Shown: one piece after another, positions 38,468 to 38,629 of the stretch
How positions within the stretch are numbered: position 1 is the stretch's first letter
Layout: each line of letters opens with the position of its first letter
Assembly: GCA_001839685.1 (NCBI GenBank)
Contig: MLAK01000850.1
Span: forward strand, 15,643 to 54,271
Length of the DNA: 38,629 nt
From: Tritrichomonas foetus
Lineage: Eukaryota; Parabasalia; Tritrichomonadida; Tritrichomonadidae
Direction: 5' to 3'
Translations under genes and position numbers: made by a program
Notes under the pieces: generated by a model
Databases searched by the model: none
The model's input: only the letters and a program-made list of their open reading frames with translations
Told to the model about the DNA's origin: nothing

Positions 38468-38629
38468 TTAGTTAGTAATAGTAGTAAGTGGAAATGGTAC
38501 CTCCTGAAAATTACTAAAACTTTTTGAAATCACTAGTTCACGATAGAGAGATATATGTCGTATTATAGAGCCTCACTTTTGGCTAGCACTAATGAGCAAA
38601 AAACAGAACACCAGAAACGAAAACTAAAA

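Overview
The window looks like nuclear DNA of a parabasalid (trichomonad) protist, with Tritrichomonas the most likely genus. The evidence is strong A+T richness, single-exon genes packed on both strands, DUF3447-type ankyrin proteins, divergent kinases, initiator-like TCA(C/T)(A/T) motifs just upstream of several start codons, and two introns. The introns have GTAT starts and a CTAAY branch motif fused to the 3' splice site, as in the trichomonad ACTAACACACAG element. The species is inferred, not proven.

Layout. 1-342: 5' part of a minus-strand gene cut by the window edge. 736-5792: three minus-strand relatives of an FG-nucleoporin-like family. They share a coiled-coil C-terminus with an LW motif, and two share an N-terminal domain. 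One carries about 19 near-perfect 30-bp units arranged as a 60-bp higher-order repeat. 6316-7545: PPP-family phosphatase. 9010-10311: Ser/Thr kinase. 12311-14467: leucine-rich repeat protein. 14921-18937: very large helical protein of unknown role. 19736-20104 and 20187-21115: a divergent pair, a tail-anchored protein and an RRM/RS splicing-type protein that contains a 23-nt intron. 21881-23595: ankyrin protein whose C-terminal repeats are interrupted four times at the same place. 24212-26119: MRH-domain type I receptor resembling mannose-6-phosphate receptor/Atg27. 26434-28343: BRSK/AMPK-like kinase with a 374-nt intron. 29283-30494: kinase with DWG instead of DFG. 30833-33406: acidic coiled-coil protein. 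34357-36339: second ankyrin protein with intact repeats. 36572-38467: long coiled-coil protein.

The strangest signal is in the first 4.8 kb. Blocks of eight A's overwrite the sequence without changing its length, always at positions 24-31 modulo 58 of the window. Every A-run of 8 or more before 4.84 kb is in this register, 24 sites in all. Paralogous or tandem copies inside the window show the bases that should be there. One block creates a false in-frame TAG that splits a gene. This is almost certainly a data-processing or assembly artifact, and it changes the annotation of the first three complete genes.

The best biological leads are the 23-nt intron, the four regularly placed interruptions of the ankyrin repeats near 23.0-23.5 kb, and the MRH sorting-receptor candidate. 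No rRNA, tRNA, CRISPR array or transposase was recognised. The genes do not form an operon. The only functional themes are signalling (three kinases, one phosphatase), nuclear or RNA functions (Nup-like family, RS protein) and lysosomal sorting (MRH receptor).
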